DNA of 64,000 nt from Candidatus Omnitrophota bacterium (GCA_029261035.1 JAJDCD010000023.1:248001-312000); one strand, 5' to 3'. Shown: positions 1 through 9,172, numbered from the stretch's first letter. Translations and numbers: made by a program. Notes: generated from the sequence alone by a model not told the origin.

Positions 1-31
1 TATCAACACATATTAACAAGTTATACACACC
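1..31. other. Possible DnaA-box cluster at left edge
   Basis: A perfect match to the DnaA-box consensus TTATMCACA (TTATACACA) lies at 21-29. Two looser 9-mers precede it, ATATTAACA at 10-18 and TATCAACA starting at base 1, where a preceding T would complete TTATCAACA. The sites are 10-11 bases apart, about one helical turn, as in many oriC arrays. A complete parS and the rpmH-rnpA-yidDC and mnmG-parAB genes lie within 23 kb, so an origin just left of the window is plausible. The array is cut by the window edge. Confidence 0.35.
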
Positions 32-90
32 CGATAAAGAAGCCTAATTGAATGGGAAATTATACCAAATTTAAGCAATATAAACCAGAG

Positions 91-109
91 AAAAAAGGGT
101 CTAACCCTT
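91..109 (-). terminator. Possible terminator overlapping the cysH stop
   Basis: On the minus strand AAGGGT and ACCCTT form a 6-bp stem whose three-base loop is the cysH stop codon, TAG. A short T-run follows. The stem is short, so efficiency is uncertain. Confidence 0.4.
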
Positions 110-817
110 ATCTTCAGGATCTTTCTTTTTTTGCAGAAAAGTATGAATGCCACACTCTTTTTTTTGGCTTCCGGACCACCGTCCTGAACGCTCATGTTCC
201 CCAGGAACAACAGCTCGAGTGCAGGGTGCACAACCAATAGAAACAAAGCCTTCATCAAAAAGGGGGTGATATGGAAGTTTATATTTTTTTAAGTATTCCC
301 ACATATCTTTAGCATTCCAGTCGCGAAGAGGGTTTATTTTAATAATACCGCCTTCATACTCTTCAACATAATCTACCAAAGTGCGCGTATCGCTTTGTGA
401 GCGACGAATCCCTGTGATCCAGCCTTTAACGCCCACAAGAGCTTTTTTTAAGGGAGCCACTTTGTTAAGGTAACAACATTTATCAGGATCTCGTTCATAA
501 AGGTTCCCGTGGACCTGCTTAAACTCTTCTCTTGGCATTTCAGAGGTAAGCTCATCTATATTTAGGTTTAAACGTTTAACAAGGTCATTTTTAAAATTGA
601 TCGTTTCTGGAAAGTGAAAACCTGTTTCTAAAAATAAAATACGAAGATCAGGTTTTATCTGAGAGGCCATATGAAGCAAGACGGCACTTGTAGACCCAAA
701 AGATGTAGATAGAGCAACTTCTGGAGAAAAAGTATCTACAGCCCATTGCACAATTTCATGCGGAGGCTTTCCATCAAAATCTTTATTGAGCTGTTTTAAA
801 TCTAAAGGTTTACTCAT
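101..817 (-). CDS. cysH: Assimilatory APS reductase (CysH family, Fe-S type)
   Basis: Reduces adenylyl sulfate (APS), or possibly PAPS, to sulfite in cytoplasmic sulfate assimilation. The 238-residue protein has the PP-loop nucleotide-binding fold; STSFGSTSAV lies at about residues 37-46. It carries both cysteine pairs that mark the [4Fe-4S] APS-reductase branch, CC at 114-115 and C-x2-C at 196-199, plus the catalytic ECGIH cysteine at 222. PAPS-specific enzymes lack the two pairs, so APS is the likelier substrate. The start codon overlaps the end of the APS kinase gene by four bases (ATGA), so the two are translationally coupled. No ATP sulfurylase gene is in the window; it may lie further left. 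Confidence 0.93.
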   Translation of the reverse strand: MSKPLDLKQLNKDFDGKPPHEIVQWAVDTFSPEVALSTSFGSTSAVLLHMASQIKPDLRILFLETGFHFPETINFKNDLVKRLNLNIDELTSEMPREEFKQVHGNLYERDPDKCCYLNKVAPLKKALVGVKGWITGIRRSQSDTRTLVDYVEEYEGGIIKINPLRDWNAKDMWEYLKKYKLPYHPLFDEGFVSIGCAPCTRAVVPGEHERSGRWSGSQKKECGIHTFLQKKKDPEDKG

Positions 818-1347
818 TGTTTATCTATGTATCCAAACTCTTCTAACTTAAGAACAATTTTTTGTGCCGACTCTTCTGGAGTTTCGTTTTCTGTTTCACA
901 AATAACATCTGGGTTTTCTGGCTCTTCATAAGGGTCTGAAACTCCAGTAAAGTGTTGGATTTCACCCGATTGAGCTTTTTTATATAATCCCTTTGGATCT
1001 CTTTTGGCACAGGCCTCAACGGAGCATTTAGTGTAGACCTCAATGAAGTTCCCAATCAAAGAGCGGTTAGATTCGCGACTCTGTTTGTAGGGCGAAATAA
1101 CAGCGGCAATAACAATCACATTATGGCGTGTTAGTAGTTGGCAAACAAAACCCACACGTTTAATGTTAAGGTCACGATCTTCCTTAGAAAAGCTTAGTCC
1201 CTTACTTAGGTTGGTACGAACAACATCCCCATCAAGGATTTCAACTCTCTCACCTCTTTGACGCAAGGTTTTCTCTAAGATACGTGTGATTGTAGACTTT
1301 CCTGACCCGGAGAGCCCTGTAAACCAAACGGTTACCCCTTTAGACAT
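814..1347 (-). CDS. cysC: Adenylylsulfate (APS) kinase
   Basis: Phosphorylates APS with ATP to give PAPS. The P-loop GLSGSGKST is at residues 10-18. DGDVVR at about 39-44 and the FTGVSDPYEEPENPD segment near 138-152 are typical of CysC. The 177-residue length fits a stand-alone kinase. A good ribosome-binding site, AGGAG, precedes the ATG. It is the first gene of a two-gene operon with the Fe-S APS reductase. That pairing is a little paradoxical, because the kinase removes the reductase's preferred substrate. PAPS may instead supply sulfotransferases, although none is seen here. Confidence 0.96.
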   Translation of the reverse strand: MSKGVTVWFTGLSGSGKSTITRILEKTLRQRGERVEILDGDVVRTNLSKGLSFSKEDRDLNIKRVGFVCQLLTRHNVIVIAAVISPYKQSRESNRSLIGNFIEVYTKCSVEACAKRDPKGLYKKAQSGEIQHFTGVSDPYEEPENPDVICETENETPEESAQKIVLKLEEFGYIDKQ

Positions 1348-1475
1348 AACGAACTCCTATAAATAATGCATTTATTCTATAGTGTAAAGAACGAGTATAG
1401 CGAAGATGGATTCTTTTGTCTAGGCAATGGTAATGTTAAAAATAAAGGGACGATAGGGGTATGTAAAAAGGGTTA

Positions 1476-2213
1476 TTATGGTTTTAAAATTTCGGAGGCC
1501 GTCTTTTTCTTTTCGATGAACCCCACTACAATGATGGTCGCTTCATAAAGGATAAATAAAGGGACGGCTAACAAAACTTGGGATAGAGCGTCTGGTGAAG
1601 GTGTCATGATAGCAGCCATCACAAAAATGCCAAGAATCACAAATTTTCTTTGATGCCTTAACCAAGGAGCTGTTACGATTCCAAGTTGTGCTAAGGCAAT
1701 GATAACAATGGGTAAGTTAAAGGAGAGCCCAAAGCCAAGAAGCATAAAACAGACGAAAGAAGCATAGCGGCTGACAGAGAGTAAGGGTTGGAAGTATTGA
1801 GTTCCAAAACTAAGAAGAAAATTAAGCGCCGTAGGCAACACTAGAAAATAGCAGAAAGAAATGCCGATTAAAAAAAGACTGACAGAAACAGTAAACAAAG
1901 GAAAAATAGCTTTTTGTTCGTGCTTTAAAAGCCCGGGCTTAATAAACTGCCATAGGTGCCATAAAACAAACGGAATAGTTGCAATAACAGAGAATAACAG
2001 AGAAGCTTTGAGGGCGATTAAAAAACCTTCTGCTGGGGCTGTAAAGTATAAGGACGAATTTAAAGGTTTTAGAGGAAGGGTCAGGATTTCCAGTAAGAGT
2101 TTATGAAATCCTAAACCAATAACAAAAAACACAGCAAGGCACACAGCAATAAATATAATGCGCTTTCTAAGTTCTTCTAAATGATCAACCCATGGGATAA
2201 TTTTTTCAGACAT
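1476..2213 (-). CDS. tatC: Sec-independent translocase subunit TatC
   Basis: Polytopic inner-membrane receptor of the twin-arginine translocase, which recognises RR signal peptides on folded proteins. The 245-residue protein begins with the family signature near residues 8-20 (WVDHLEELRKRII). It has six hydrophobic segments, and the conserved proline-rich stretch TMTPSPDALSQ-like (here MTPSPDALSQ) sits before the last ones. It lies just downstream of tatA in the same direction, a minimal TatAC system with no tatB in view. The ribosome-binding site is weak, so coupling to tatA is possible. Confidence 0.96.
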   Translation of the reverse strand: MSEKIIPWVDHLEELRKRIIFIAVCLAVFFVIGLGFHKLLLEILTLPLKPLNSSLYFTAPAEGFLIALKASLLFSVIATIPFVLWHLWQFIKPGLLKHEQKAIFPLFTVSVSLFLIGISFCYFLVLPTALNFLLSFGTQYFQPLLSVSRYASFVCFMLLGFGLSFNLPIVIIALAQLGIVTAPWLRHQRKFVILGIFVMAAIMTPSPDALSQVLLAVPLFILYEATIIVVGFIEKKKTASEILKP

Positions 2214-2236
2214 GATTTTAAATCAGAAGGCAGAGA

Positions 2237-2401
2237 TTATTCGGGTTTATCTTTTTTCTCTGGAGAGCCTGCCAGCCCTTCTTTAAATTCTTGTATGGTT
2301 TTACCTAAAGAACGCCCAATTTCAGGTAGTTTTGCAGCCCCAAAAACTACGAGGGCAACAAGTAGAATAACAACAAGTTCAAACGGTCCAGGTAGTGACA
2401 T
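2237..2401 (-). CDS. tatA: Sec-independent translocase subunit TatA
   Basis: Single-span pore-forming Tat component. The protein has a short N-terminus, one membrane helix (ELVVILLVALVVFGAAKLPE), then the FGAAKLPEIGRSLG hinge and an amphipathic helix, all classic TatA/E. I chose the ATG at 2401, giving 54 residues beginning MSLPGPFEL, over a TTG seven codons upstream. The ATG start gives the usual TatA N-terminus and has TAGGAG upstream, although the spacing of about 11 bases is long. The C-terminal tail is short for TatA. It is followed by tatC. Confidence 0.92.
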   Translation of the reverse strand: MSLPGPFELVVILLVALVVFGAAKLPEIGRSLGKTIQEFKEGLAGSPEKKDKPE

Positions 2402-2487
2402 GTTTGTAGTATCTCCTATCAATTTAATAAGTTTATATTATACACCTGGATTTCAAGCTGTAAAGCAGGGGTTGTTCTCCTCTTTCT

Positions 2488-5400
2488 TTATTTCTCCCAT
2501 ACAGGGCAAATAGACTTATAGTCACACATTTTACACTTCATAAACTGGTCGGACTCACTACAGGCGGGAAAGTCTCCAATCCGTATTTTTTGAGAAGTGT
2601 CTTCTATTTTTTTTCTTGTTTCTTCAATGCGGTCGGGGGCGACTTGTGTCGAAACCCGCTCTCGAGCCTCTAAATAGTAAAAGGTAAGACGTTCAATTTC
2701 AAGTTCTGTCATTTGTTTCAGCGCCATTGCATAAATAGATAATTGGAGGCTTGCGTCGGCATATTTTTGATCTTTAGCTTTTCCTGTTTTGTAATCGATC
2801 ACTTCGATTTTATTGTCCGGAGTTTTTTGAACCCGATCAATCTTTCCTCTAATTTCAAGGAGATCGTTGATTTTAATTGTGAAGCCTTCCTCGATAAAAG
2901 GAGAGCTTAAGTTGAAGAGAGCTTGATTGTCCTCAAAGTAGTTTTTTAAAATCGAGTAACCTTTTTCTTTATACTCTGCTTCTTGAAATTGATTTTTAAA
3001 CCCTTGGCTTCCCCAACTATTTTCATAGAGCTCGATTAATTTTTCAACCTTTCCCTCTTTTCCATCTTCAATTTCACGGTAGAAATCTTCAAGCGCTTTA
3101 TGGACATTGTTTCCAAAAGCGAGATGAGGGTTTTTTCTTTCTGGAATACGATAAATATAATGGAATTTGTATTTTAAAGGACACCACTCGTAAGACTCTA
3201 TTTGGGAATGGCTTAAAACGAGCTTTTCATTAAGGGGTTGTTCTGGTTTGTTTTCTTGCTCTGGCTGGGCAACTTTTATCTGGACCGAAGGGTTTTTTGC
3301 GATAGCTCTCAAAGCTTGTTTGGCTTTTTCTTCATCAAAAGCGCTTCCCGCTTTCTTCGTGTCAAAATATATTTCAAGGAGATCTTTCAATTCTTTTTCC
3401 ATGTTCTCTGCAGAAGATTTTTCTAAGGAGCGAATAAATTTAAATAAAGTCTCAAAAGAAGGACCTTCTTCTTGGACGGAAGAAACTTTTGTTTTTTTCT
3501 TTGTTTCTTCATGTTCTTTTACGACTACTTTATCTTGAGCGGAGGAATTAAAAAGCTCTTGAATGAAAACAGAGGTTTTAACCCTTGGTTTTTCCACAGA
3601 GCTTAAAATCAAATTTGTTTGAGCTCGGGTAAGCCCCACATAAAAAAGTCGCCTCTCTTCTTCTATATGAAAGTCGCCTTGTGGAAGCTCTTCTTTCATT
3701 AAGGTGTCTGGAAAAGGAAGAAACTCTCTTTTTTTCCTTGTTGGGAATCGTCCTTGAGTTAGAGAGGGCATAAAAACAATAGGGAACTCAAGCCCTTTAG
3801 CCGCATGCACGGTGAGCAACTTAACGCTATTTGTTTCTTGTCGGCTTTCCTCTGTTTCTGGGTCAAGCGAAAGCTCTTCGGCAAGAGACAGATGTTTTAA
3901 CAGTTTTCTGAGAGAAGGGGTTTTTTTGTCATTTTCTTCAAAGCTTTTTACATAAGCAAGAAACTGACTCATATAGAGAACAGTTTTTTCAGCTTTTTCT
4001 GTCCCGTTTTTTAAATAGGCAGAAAAAACTTTAAATTCTTTTGCCACTTCCCACAACAAGTCGCTGGGGGAGAGTTTTTTTATTTTGGATTTAATTCGAG
4101 AACTTTTTTCATTGAAAGCCATAAGTTTTATTTGAGAGCCTTTTGTAATGGAAGGGCACTTATCTGCTTTGCCTAATAAGTAAACAAAAGGAGTTTTCAT
4201 CTCTTTTCGAGACCAATCTTGAAAAAGACGATATTCTTGTGGCGGCAAATTTACGTAGCCCCCTAAAAGAAGTCGAGCTAACGAAATGTCCTCATCGTCT
4301 TCAGAAAGAAATTTTAAAAAAGCGAGGAGGTCTCGAACAGATTCTTGTTCTAAGAGCTTTTTTCCATTTAAATCAGAATAAGGAACTCCTTCGGATTCGA
4401 GAGCTTCTTTGATCTTCACACCATGACTATGCGCACGTATAAGAATGGCCGCTTGTGAAAAATCTTTTTTGGCTCTTTTTTTTATTTCTTTGGCAATCCA
4501 CAGAGCTTCGTCATCATAATTTGTGAAAGTGTGGTGTTCTACAGGAGCGCCTTCTGGGAGCTCTGCTTTTAGTTCCTTGATTTCATCGTATCGATCTTTT
4601 CCATTGAGTGTTATTGAAGCGCTAGCAACTCCAAGAATATTTCCTGAAGAGCGGTAGTTGCGAATAAGCTTTAATACGGAAGCGTCTTTAAATAAATCTC
4701 TAAATTTTTTAAAGCTAGCATATGATGCCCCGCGAAACCTATAAATAGCCTGATCGTCGTCCCCTACAACACAGAGGTTCTTATGATGCTGGGAGAAGAG
4801 GTATAGAAGTTGAATTTGTGAGATGTTCGTATCTTGAAATTCGTCTACCAAAACATATTGAAACTGTTCTGCTATTTTTTTTGAGACAGAAGCATTGTTC
4901 TGTAGCAGTTGAACACTTGCCTGAATAAGCCCACCAAAATCTAAAACCTCATTTTCTTTTAAGGTTTCTTCATAGCGTTTATAAACTTCACAGATTTCTT
5001 TAAAGGGCTCTGTGTTTTCCGTGGCGCTTTGATTTTTAATAAATTCGGAGAATAAGTCGGGTGTAACCAACTCATCTTTACAACGATCAATGAACCTTAA
5101 GAATGGAATAACTAAACTTTCTTTACTCGAAATATGAGAAAAAGACTTTAGAGGAAGTTCCCACAACAAAGGCTCTAAGAAGGCGGCGCGTTCTAAGGTT
5201 TGGCTTAAAAGTTTTATGCGAGGAGATAGACCCATTTGCAATGCATATTCTTGCACTAAATCCAAAGCAAAAGAATGAAAGGTCTTTACCTGTGGGATGC
5301 TCGCCAAGTCAGGCATCAACGCGCTAATACGCTGCTCCATTTCTTCCGTCGCTTTTTTTGTGTAAGTTAGAGCAAGAATGTTTTCTGCGTGAAGATTTTC

Positions 5401-5580
5401 TTTTGTTGCTAGAAGGTAGGCCAAGCGATGTGTAATTACTTTGGTCTTCCCCGTTCCAGCACCTGCCAAAATTAAAGAAGGGCCTTCTGTTTGTGTTACA
5501 GCTTCAAGCTGTTCTGGATTTAAACCTTCCAGAAGATGGTTGGCTGAGGTGTTTGATTTAGAAGAGGTTTTAATCGTCAT
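2488..5580 (-). CDS. UvrD/PcrA-type helicase with C-terminal Fe-S PD-(D/E)XK nuclease
   Basis: A 1,030-residue superfamily-1A DNA helicase. Walker A AGAGTGKT is at 39-46, the DEFQDTN Walker B and the GDDDQAIYRFRGA motif follow, and the VKLLTVHAAKGLEFP motif lies further on. The last ~270 residues form a RecB/Cas4-like nuclease. There is one cysteine early (YEWCPLKYKF), an acidic metal site (KIDRVQ, VIDYKTGK) and a C-terminal C-x2-C-x5-C cluster (CKMCDYKSIC). That is the four-cysteine Fe-S staple of AddB/AdnAB/Cas4 nucleases. The layout matches AddA/AdnA-like or stand-alone UvrD-nuclease fusions. No addB or adnB partner is adjacent. Likely role: double-strand break end processing. Confidence 0.9.
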   Translation of the reverse strand: MTIKTSSKSNTSANHLLEGLNPEQLEAVTQTEGPSLILAGAGTGKTKVITHRLAYLLATKENLHAENILALTYTKKATEEMEQRISALMPDLASIPQVKTFHSFALDLVQEYALQMGLSPRIKLLSQTLERAAFLEPLLWELPLKSFSHISSKESLVIPFLRFIDRCKDELVTPDLFSEFIKNQSATENTEPFKEICEVYKRYEETLKENEVLDFGGLIQASVQLLQNNASVSKKIAEQFQYVLVDEFQDTNISQIQLLYLFSQHHKNLCVVGDDDQAIYRFRGASYASFKKFRDLFKDASVLKLIRNYRSSGNILGVASASITLNGKDRYDEIKELKAELPEGAPVEHHTFTNYDDEALWIAKEIKKRAKKDFSQAAILIRAHSHGVKIKEALESEGVPYSDLNGKKLLEQESVRDLLAFLKFLSEDDEDISLARLLLGGYVNLPPQEYRLFQDWSRKEMKTPFVYLLGKADKCPSITKGSQIKLMAFNEKSSRIKSKIKKLSPSDLLWEVAKEFKVFSAYLKNGTEKAEKTVLYMSQFLAYVKSFEENDKKTPSLRKLLKHLSLAEELSLDPETEESRQETNSVKLLTVHAAKGLEFPIVFMPSLTQGRFPTRKKREFLPFPDTLMKEELPQGDFHIEEERRLFYVGLTRAQTNLILSSVEKPRVKTSVFIQELFNSSAQDKVVVKEHEETKKKTKVSSVQEEGPSFETLFKFIRSLEKSSAENMEKELKDLLEIYFDTKKAGSAFDEEKAKQALRAIAKNPSVQIKVAQPEQENKPEQPLNEKLVLSHSQIESYEWCPLKYKFHYIYRIPERKNPHLAFGNNVHKALEDFYREIEDGKEGKVEKLIELYENSWGSQGFKNQFQEAEYKEKGYSILKNYFEDNQALFNLSSPFIEEGFTIKINDLLEIRGKIDRVQKTPDNKIEVIDYKTGKAKDQKYADASLQLSIYAMALKQMTELEIERLTFYYLEARERVSTQVAPDRIEETRKKIEDTSQKIRIGDFPACSESDQFMKCKMCDYKSICPVWEK

Positions 5581-5619
5581 AGGTATAAAACCAGCGGTTT
5601 ATCTCACTTGGAGAATTTA

Positions 5620-5693
5620 GATTCATACTGAATAGCTTTGTTTGGTACCACGGAGCTCAGTACCGAGCGTGTCGGGTCTTTAGACCTGGCACG
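5620..5693. repeat. Two-hairpin dispersed repeat, copy 1
   Basis: Collinear, without gaps, with 48490-48563. Both copies start GATTCATA, have 13 AT-rich bases, then TTTGG(T/C)ACCAC, and end in a hairpin built from GGGTC-TTTA-GACC extended by GTG(T/C)C and GGCAC. The first half can also pair (GGTAC with GTACC). It occupies the gap between the ROK gene stop and the helicase start. Confidence 0.75.
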
Positions 5694-5718
5694 CCCACCC
5701 ACAGAGAATTATGAGTAT

Positions 5719-6945
5719 TTATGCTTGTGCGAAAACTTCTCTAGCAACAATGCCGACAACACCAAGCGCAACAGAGTTTTCTCCAAAAGCAGAAGGGATA
5801 ATTTTTACATAATTTGCGGATTCTTCTACAGCCCATTCTTTCACTTCTTGCTTTACAGCTTCCATGAAAATGCCACCGCAGTCCTCAATCCCCCCACCAA
5901 TGACAACAATTTCAGGGTTTAGAAGGTTTACAAGAAATGCAATTTTTCGTCCAAGGTTACGACCCCCTTCTTGAATAACTTCTTGTGCAACAGGGTCATT
6001 TTCTTTAAAAGCTTGGAGAACTTCTTTGACAGAAATTTTGTCTGGGTCTCCACCGGCGAGATCTAAAATCCTAGAGCTTTTCCCTTTGGAAATAATTTCT
6101 CTTGCAGCGTTTGCCATTCCCAAATCCATTTCCCAGCGACCTAATTGGGAAGCAGCAGACGGGGTTTCTTCAGAAGTGTACTTTGGATTTTGAGAAGCGA
6201 TTCCAAGCTCTCCTGCGGCACCTGTAGCACCACGAAAAATTTCTCCATTAATCATGATTCCACAACCAACACCAGAAAACATATAAACCATGTGTTTTAC
6301 ATCTCTATCCAAACCTAACCACTTTTCTCCTAATACAGCTGCATTAGCATCATTTTCAACAAAGGTTGGAATATTCAAACGCTTTTCAAAAAGATCTTTA
6401 ATAGAAATGCAAATAGAAACATCTTTTGTTCCTAAAGCTCCGGGCCAACGAATTGTTCTTCCACGCTCATCAATAATTCCAGGGATTGCAACGCCAAGTC
6501 CAGCAATTTTATCTTTGTCTACATCTGATTTTTCTATAATTTCTTCCGCGAGAAGAATAAGCTCTTCCATCATGGATTCAGAGTTCTCTGGTTTTCTTTC
6601 TTTTTTAACTTCATAAATCACGTTGGTCTCTAAATCAACAAGAACGCCTACCATAGATAGCATGTTCAAACCGATACCAATGATATAAGCCGATTTTGGG
6701 TTGAGCTCTACTAGAACAGGTTTGCGACCGCCTGTGGATTCATCTAACTCACCTTCTACAACGAGGCTTTTTTTGATGTAATGGTTTACATAGTTGGAAA
6801 CCGTTACAATATTAAATTCTGTGATTTTGGAGATATCTGTACGAGAAATGGGGCCGTTCTTACGAATCACTTCTAAAATAGCTAAATTTTTTCTTTCTTT
6901 ATCCGTTAACGTCCGATCTTTTAAAAGAGTTTGTTTAATGAGCAT
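5719..6945 (-). CDS. ROK-family transcriptional regulator (NagC/XylR-like)
   Basis: A 408-residue protein. An N-terminal winged helix-turn-helix (about 15-75, ISRTDISKITEFNIVTVSNY) is fused to a ROK sugar-kinase-like domain with VENDANAAVLGE and a C-terminal GGG(I)E phosphate-binding loop. The cysteine-rich zinc motif usual in ROK proteins (C-x-C-G-x2-G-C) is absent: after GELGIASQ comes a serine/threonine-rich stretch without cysteine. It probably represses sugar genes and senses a sugar or sugar phosphate. The beta-glucan genes immediately upstream on the same strand are candidate targets. GGAGG precedes the ATG, and a good promoter lies at 7066-7094. Confidence 0.88.
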   Translation of the reverse strand: MLIKQTLLKDRTLTDKERKNLAILEVIRKNGPISRTDISKITEFNIVTVSNYVNHYIKKSLVVEGELDESTGGRKPVLVELNPKSAYIIGIGLNMLSMVGVLVDLETNVIYEVKKERKPENSESMMEELILLAEEIIEKSDVDKDKIAGLGVAIPGIIDERGRTIRWPGALGTKDVSICISIKDLFEKRLNIPTFVENDANAAVLGEKWLGLDRDVKHMVYMFSGVGCGIMINGEIFRGATGAAGELGIASQNPKYTSEETPSAASQLGRWEMDLGMANAAREIISKGKSSRILDLAGGDPDKISVKEVLQAFKENDPVAQEVIQEGGRNLGRKIAFLVNLLNPEIVVIGGGIEDCGGIFMEAVKQEVKEWAVEESANYVKIIPSAFGENSVALGVVGIVAREVFAQA

Positions 6946-7065
6946 GTTGTTTTTCCTCCGAATGGGATTGACCGTTTATAGGCCTTTTTGGCTCTTAAAT
7001 GTTACATTTCAAAGCCTTTAGTTGAGCAAAATGTACCACGTCTGTTTGCCCGTAAAAACACGCAA

Positions 7066-7094
7066 AATATAGCAGATTTATTATTTATTTGCAA
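7066..7094 (-). promoter_or_regulatory. Sigma70-like promoter of the ROK gene
   Basis: On the minus strand TTGCAA (-35) is followed after exactly 17 bases by TATATT (-10). This lies about 120 bases ahead of the ROK start, leaving a leader that could hold an operator. I saw no clear operator dyad. Confidence 0.6.
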
Positions 7095-7210
7095 GGACTT
7101 ATGAAAATTTGAGAAGAACTCTTTTTAGGGCTTTTTTTAAAGATAAGAAAGGCAGTTATTAAAGCATGTTAATAAAGGAGTTATGAAAAGTCGAATCGGA
7201 ACTCTTTTTC

Positions 7211-9172
7211 TTAAAAAAACTCTTCGTCTTTGAGGAGGGCTTGAACTTTTCTTCCTATGGGGTCTCTTCCGAATAGCTGTTGGATTGAGCCGTTATTGAG
7301 GTAATTGACCAAAGCAATAAAGCTCATTCCTTGATCTAAGGCGAGATATTGTCTGGTAATAGTTCTTCCTCGAGCTTGAAGGGCATCATAAAAGCCATAC
7401 TCTCCATAAACATCATAACGACGAATCATTTGCTTAATATTTTCAATAGCATCTTCCGGGATAGTTTCTAAAGCAAGGAACGTTGCGTGAGGGGTAACAA
7501 TGCCAGCATCATTATAGCCCTTAACCCCTAATGCTTTAATTCCAAATTCTCCATAGTGAGTTTCTTTACCACGAGAATAAGAGCAAGGAGAAATTCCCCA
7601 AACAGGATACTTTCTTTCTTTAAGAGCATAATCTCTTTGAATTTCCGAAGCAATTTTATTGTTTAAGCCTAAGCCTAAAGGGGCCCACTTTTTTTCAGAA
7701 ACAATAATGGTAGGCATTAGAAATTCAAACATAGAGCCACCCCAACTTGGAATGAAGCGACGCTGCTTGTATTTATAAAAACCTGTTCGCACATCAAAAC
7801 CTCCAAAACTTTCAGCTTTCTCTTTTCCTTTTTGAGTTTGCCAATCCCACTTGGTTGGAGGGATGCGGTATAAATGGAACCAGTGCTCTTTTGGAACATC
7901 GCCTTTTCCAATAGCAAGCATGCTGAGCATGCGCGTTTCTGTTGAAAGCAAACTATAATGAAAGGAAGAGTAGGCTTTTTTTGCTTCGTCATACCCAATA
8001 GACATTTGTCCTACTCCGGGGTCATAAAAGAAATCGAAATCCATTTGGTTTAAGAAAGAAGAAGCTTGGCCACCCAACTCTTTTTTAAAAGCAGAGCGAA
8101 TAACGACATAAGAAACAGCAAGCCACGCGTTATCGATGGAAGAAATAAAGCTACTTGTGGGATGCATGTGAGTCGTGTTGTAGTAGTTATATAAAAAGTT
8201 CTTATGTTTTTTTAGTTTTTGGATTGTGGCAAAGGAACGTTGAATTCTTCTGAGGGCTTCTGCTCTTGGAATAAAACCCAAATGATAAGCGCCGATACAA
8301 GAAATGTGGTAAAGGCCTATGTTTGTTGGAGATGTGTAATCGCCTAGAAAGCGATTTGTATCTAATTTAACATGATCTACAATCAGTTCGTTTCTGGAAT
8401 CAACGAAATTATCAAAGTATTTCCAGGTGTCTTTTGCAATTTGTTTAAGCATCAAACGGGAGTCTAATTTGAGTAAACTTTTTCTTCTTTGTAAATTACT
8501 GATTTGTTTAGGGAACCCTTTAAGATTATCTTTAAGAGAAGCAAAACTCAGGTCGGCAGGGCCGGAAAATTCAACTTGGTCTATAATAACTTGACCCACC
8601 ATTCCCAAAAATCCCGAATGAAGATTTATTTGAAGCTCTTTAAGATAATTAAGATCTACCCCCTCAAATTTTTCTAAAGGGATCAATACAGGCTTCCACT
8701 TATTTTTTTCTTTTTGGCCAACATAAGGGGAAATAGCAATTTCTTTTTGATTGTTGTTTATATCCACTAAACGAACTCGGAGACTTTCTTTAACCCCAAA
8801 AGTTCCTTGATACCAAAAACTAATATTTTTTGCTTGGCTTATGTCTAGAGGTTCGAGTTGCGTTTTCCATTGGAATTGGTTTTTTCCCAGAAGACCAAAG
8901 ATGACTTCCAAACTTCTTCCTTGTTTGTATATAGCATCTTCATCTCTATAGGTTTTTCGTAAGTGCGTGTTCTCAGGAGATGTTAGCGTAGATTCGGCGC
9001 CTATTTTGTTTCTGCCAACAGTAGAAAAATTATCAATTGTTAATTTTTGATTTTGAGAGAGGCCAGATAAGTATTGATTAATAGAGCTTGTGGTACTAGA
9101 TTTGGAAAAAGAAGGATTTGGAAAAAGAAAAAGAAGAATGAGAAAAAGGGAGATGGTTTTTATTAACTTCAT
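7211..9172 (-). CDS. Exported glucoamylase-fold protein, possible endo-beta-glucanase
   Basis: A 653-residue protein with a signal peptide (about 1-24, ending PSFSKS). Residues ~40-210 form a beta-rich region that looks like a carbohydrate-binding jelly-roll (DNFSTVGR, then the FWYQGTFG and VIIDQVEFSGP strands). The rest is an (alpha/alpha)6 glucoamylase-like domain (PF10091 type), recognisable from SFISSIDNAWL, DFFYDPG, RTGFYKYK and the C-terminal TPHATFLALE and YGFYDALQ segments. This fold is known from GH144 endo-beta-1,2-glucanases and from the middle of cyclic beta-1,2-glucan synthases, which is the basis for the suggested substrate. It follows the GH94 gene but after a strong terminator, so it may have its own promoter. 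Family-level call only. Confidence 0.7.
   Translation of the reverse strand: MKLIKTISLFLILLFLFPNPSFSKSSTTSSINQYLSGLSQNQKLTIDNFSTVGRNKIGAESTLTSPENTHLRKTYRDEDAIYKQGRSLEVIFGLLGKNQFQWKTQLEPLDISQAKNISFWYQGTFGVKESLRVRLVDINNNQKEIAISPYVGQKEKNKWKPVLIPLEKFEGVDLNYLKELQINLHSGFLGMVGQVIIDQVEFSGPADLSFASLKDNLKGFPKQISNLQRRKSLLKLDSRLMLKQIAKDTWKYFDNFVDSRNELIVDHVKLDTNRFLGDYTSPTNIGLYHISCIGAYHLGFIPRAEALRRIQRSFATIQKLKKHKNFLYNYYNTTHMHPTSSFISSIDNAWLAVSYVVIRSAFKKELGGQASSFLNQMDFDFFYDPGVGQMSIGYDEAKKAYSSFHYSLLSTETRMLSMLAIGKGDVPKEHWFHLYRIPPTKWDWQTQKGKEKAESFGGFDVRTGFYKYKQRRFIPSWGGSMFEFLMPTIIVSEKKWAPLGLGLNNKIASEIQRDYALKERKYPVWGISPCSYSRGKETHYGEFGIKALGVKGYNDAGIVTPHATFLALETIPEDAIENIKQMIRRYDVYGEYGFYDALQARGRTITRQYLALDQGMSFIALVNYLNNGSIQQLFGRDPIGRKVQALLKDEEFF

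Noticed and set aside
3238-3538. Plus-strand open frames opposite the helicase-nuclease gene
   Set aside because: They are antisense shadows of a gene with strong motifs and lack ribosome-binding sites.
7183-7233. Plus-strand frame of 16 residues with AAAGGAG and a well-spaced ATG
   Set aside because: Overlaps the 3' end of the glucoamylase-fold gene on the other strand, is lysine/leucine-rich like random AT sequence, and has no recognised counterpart.
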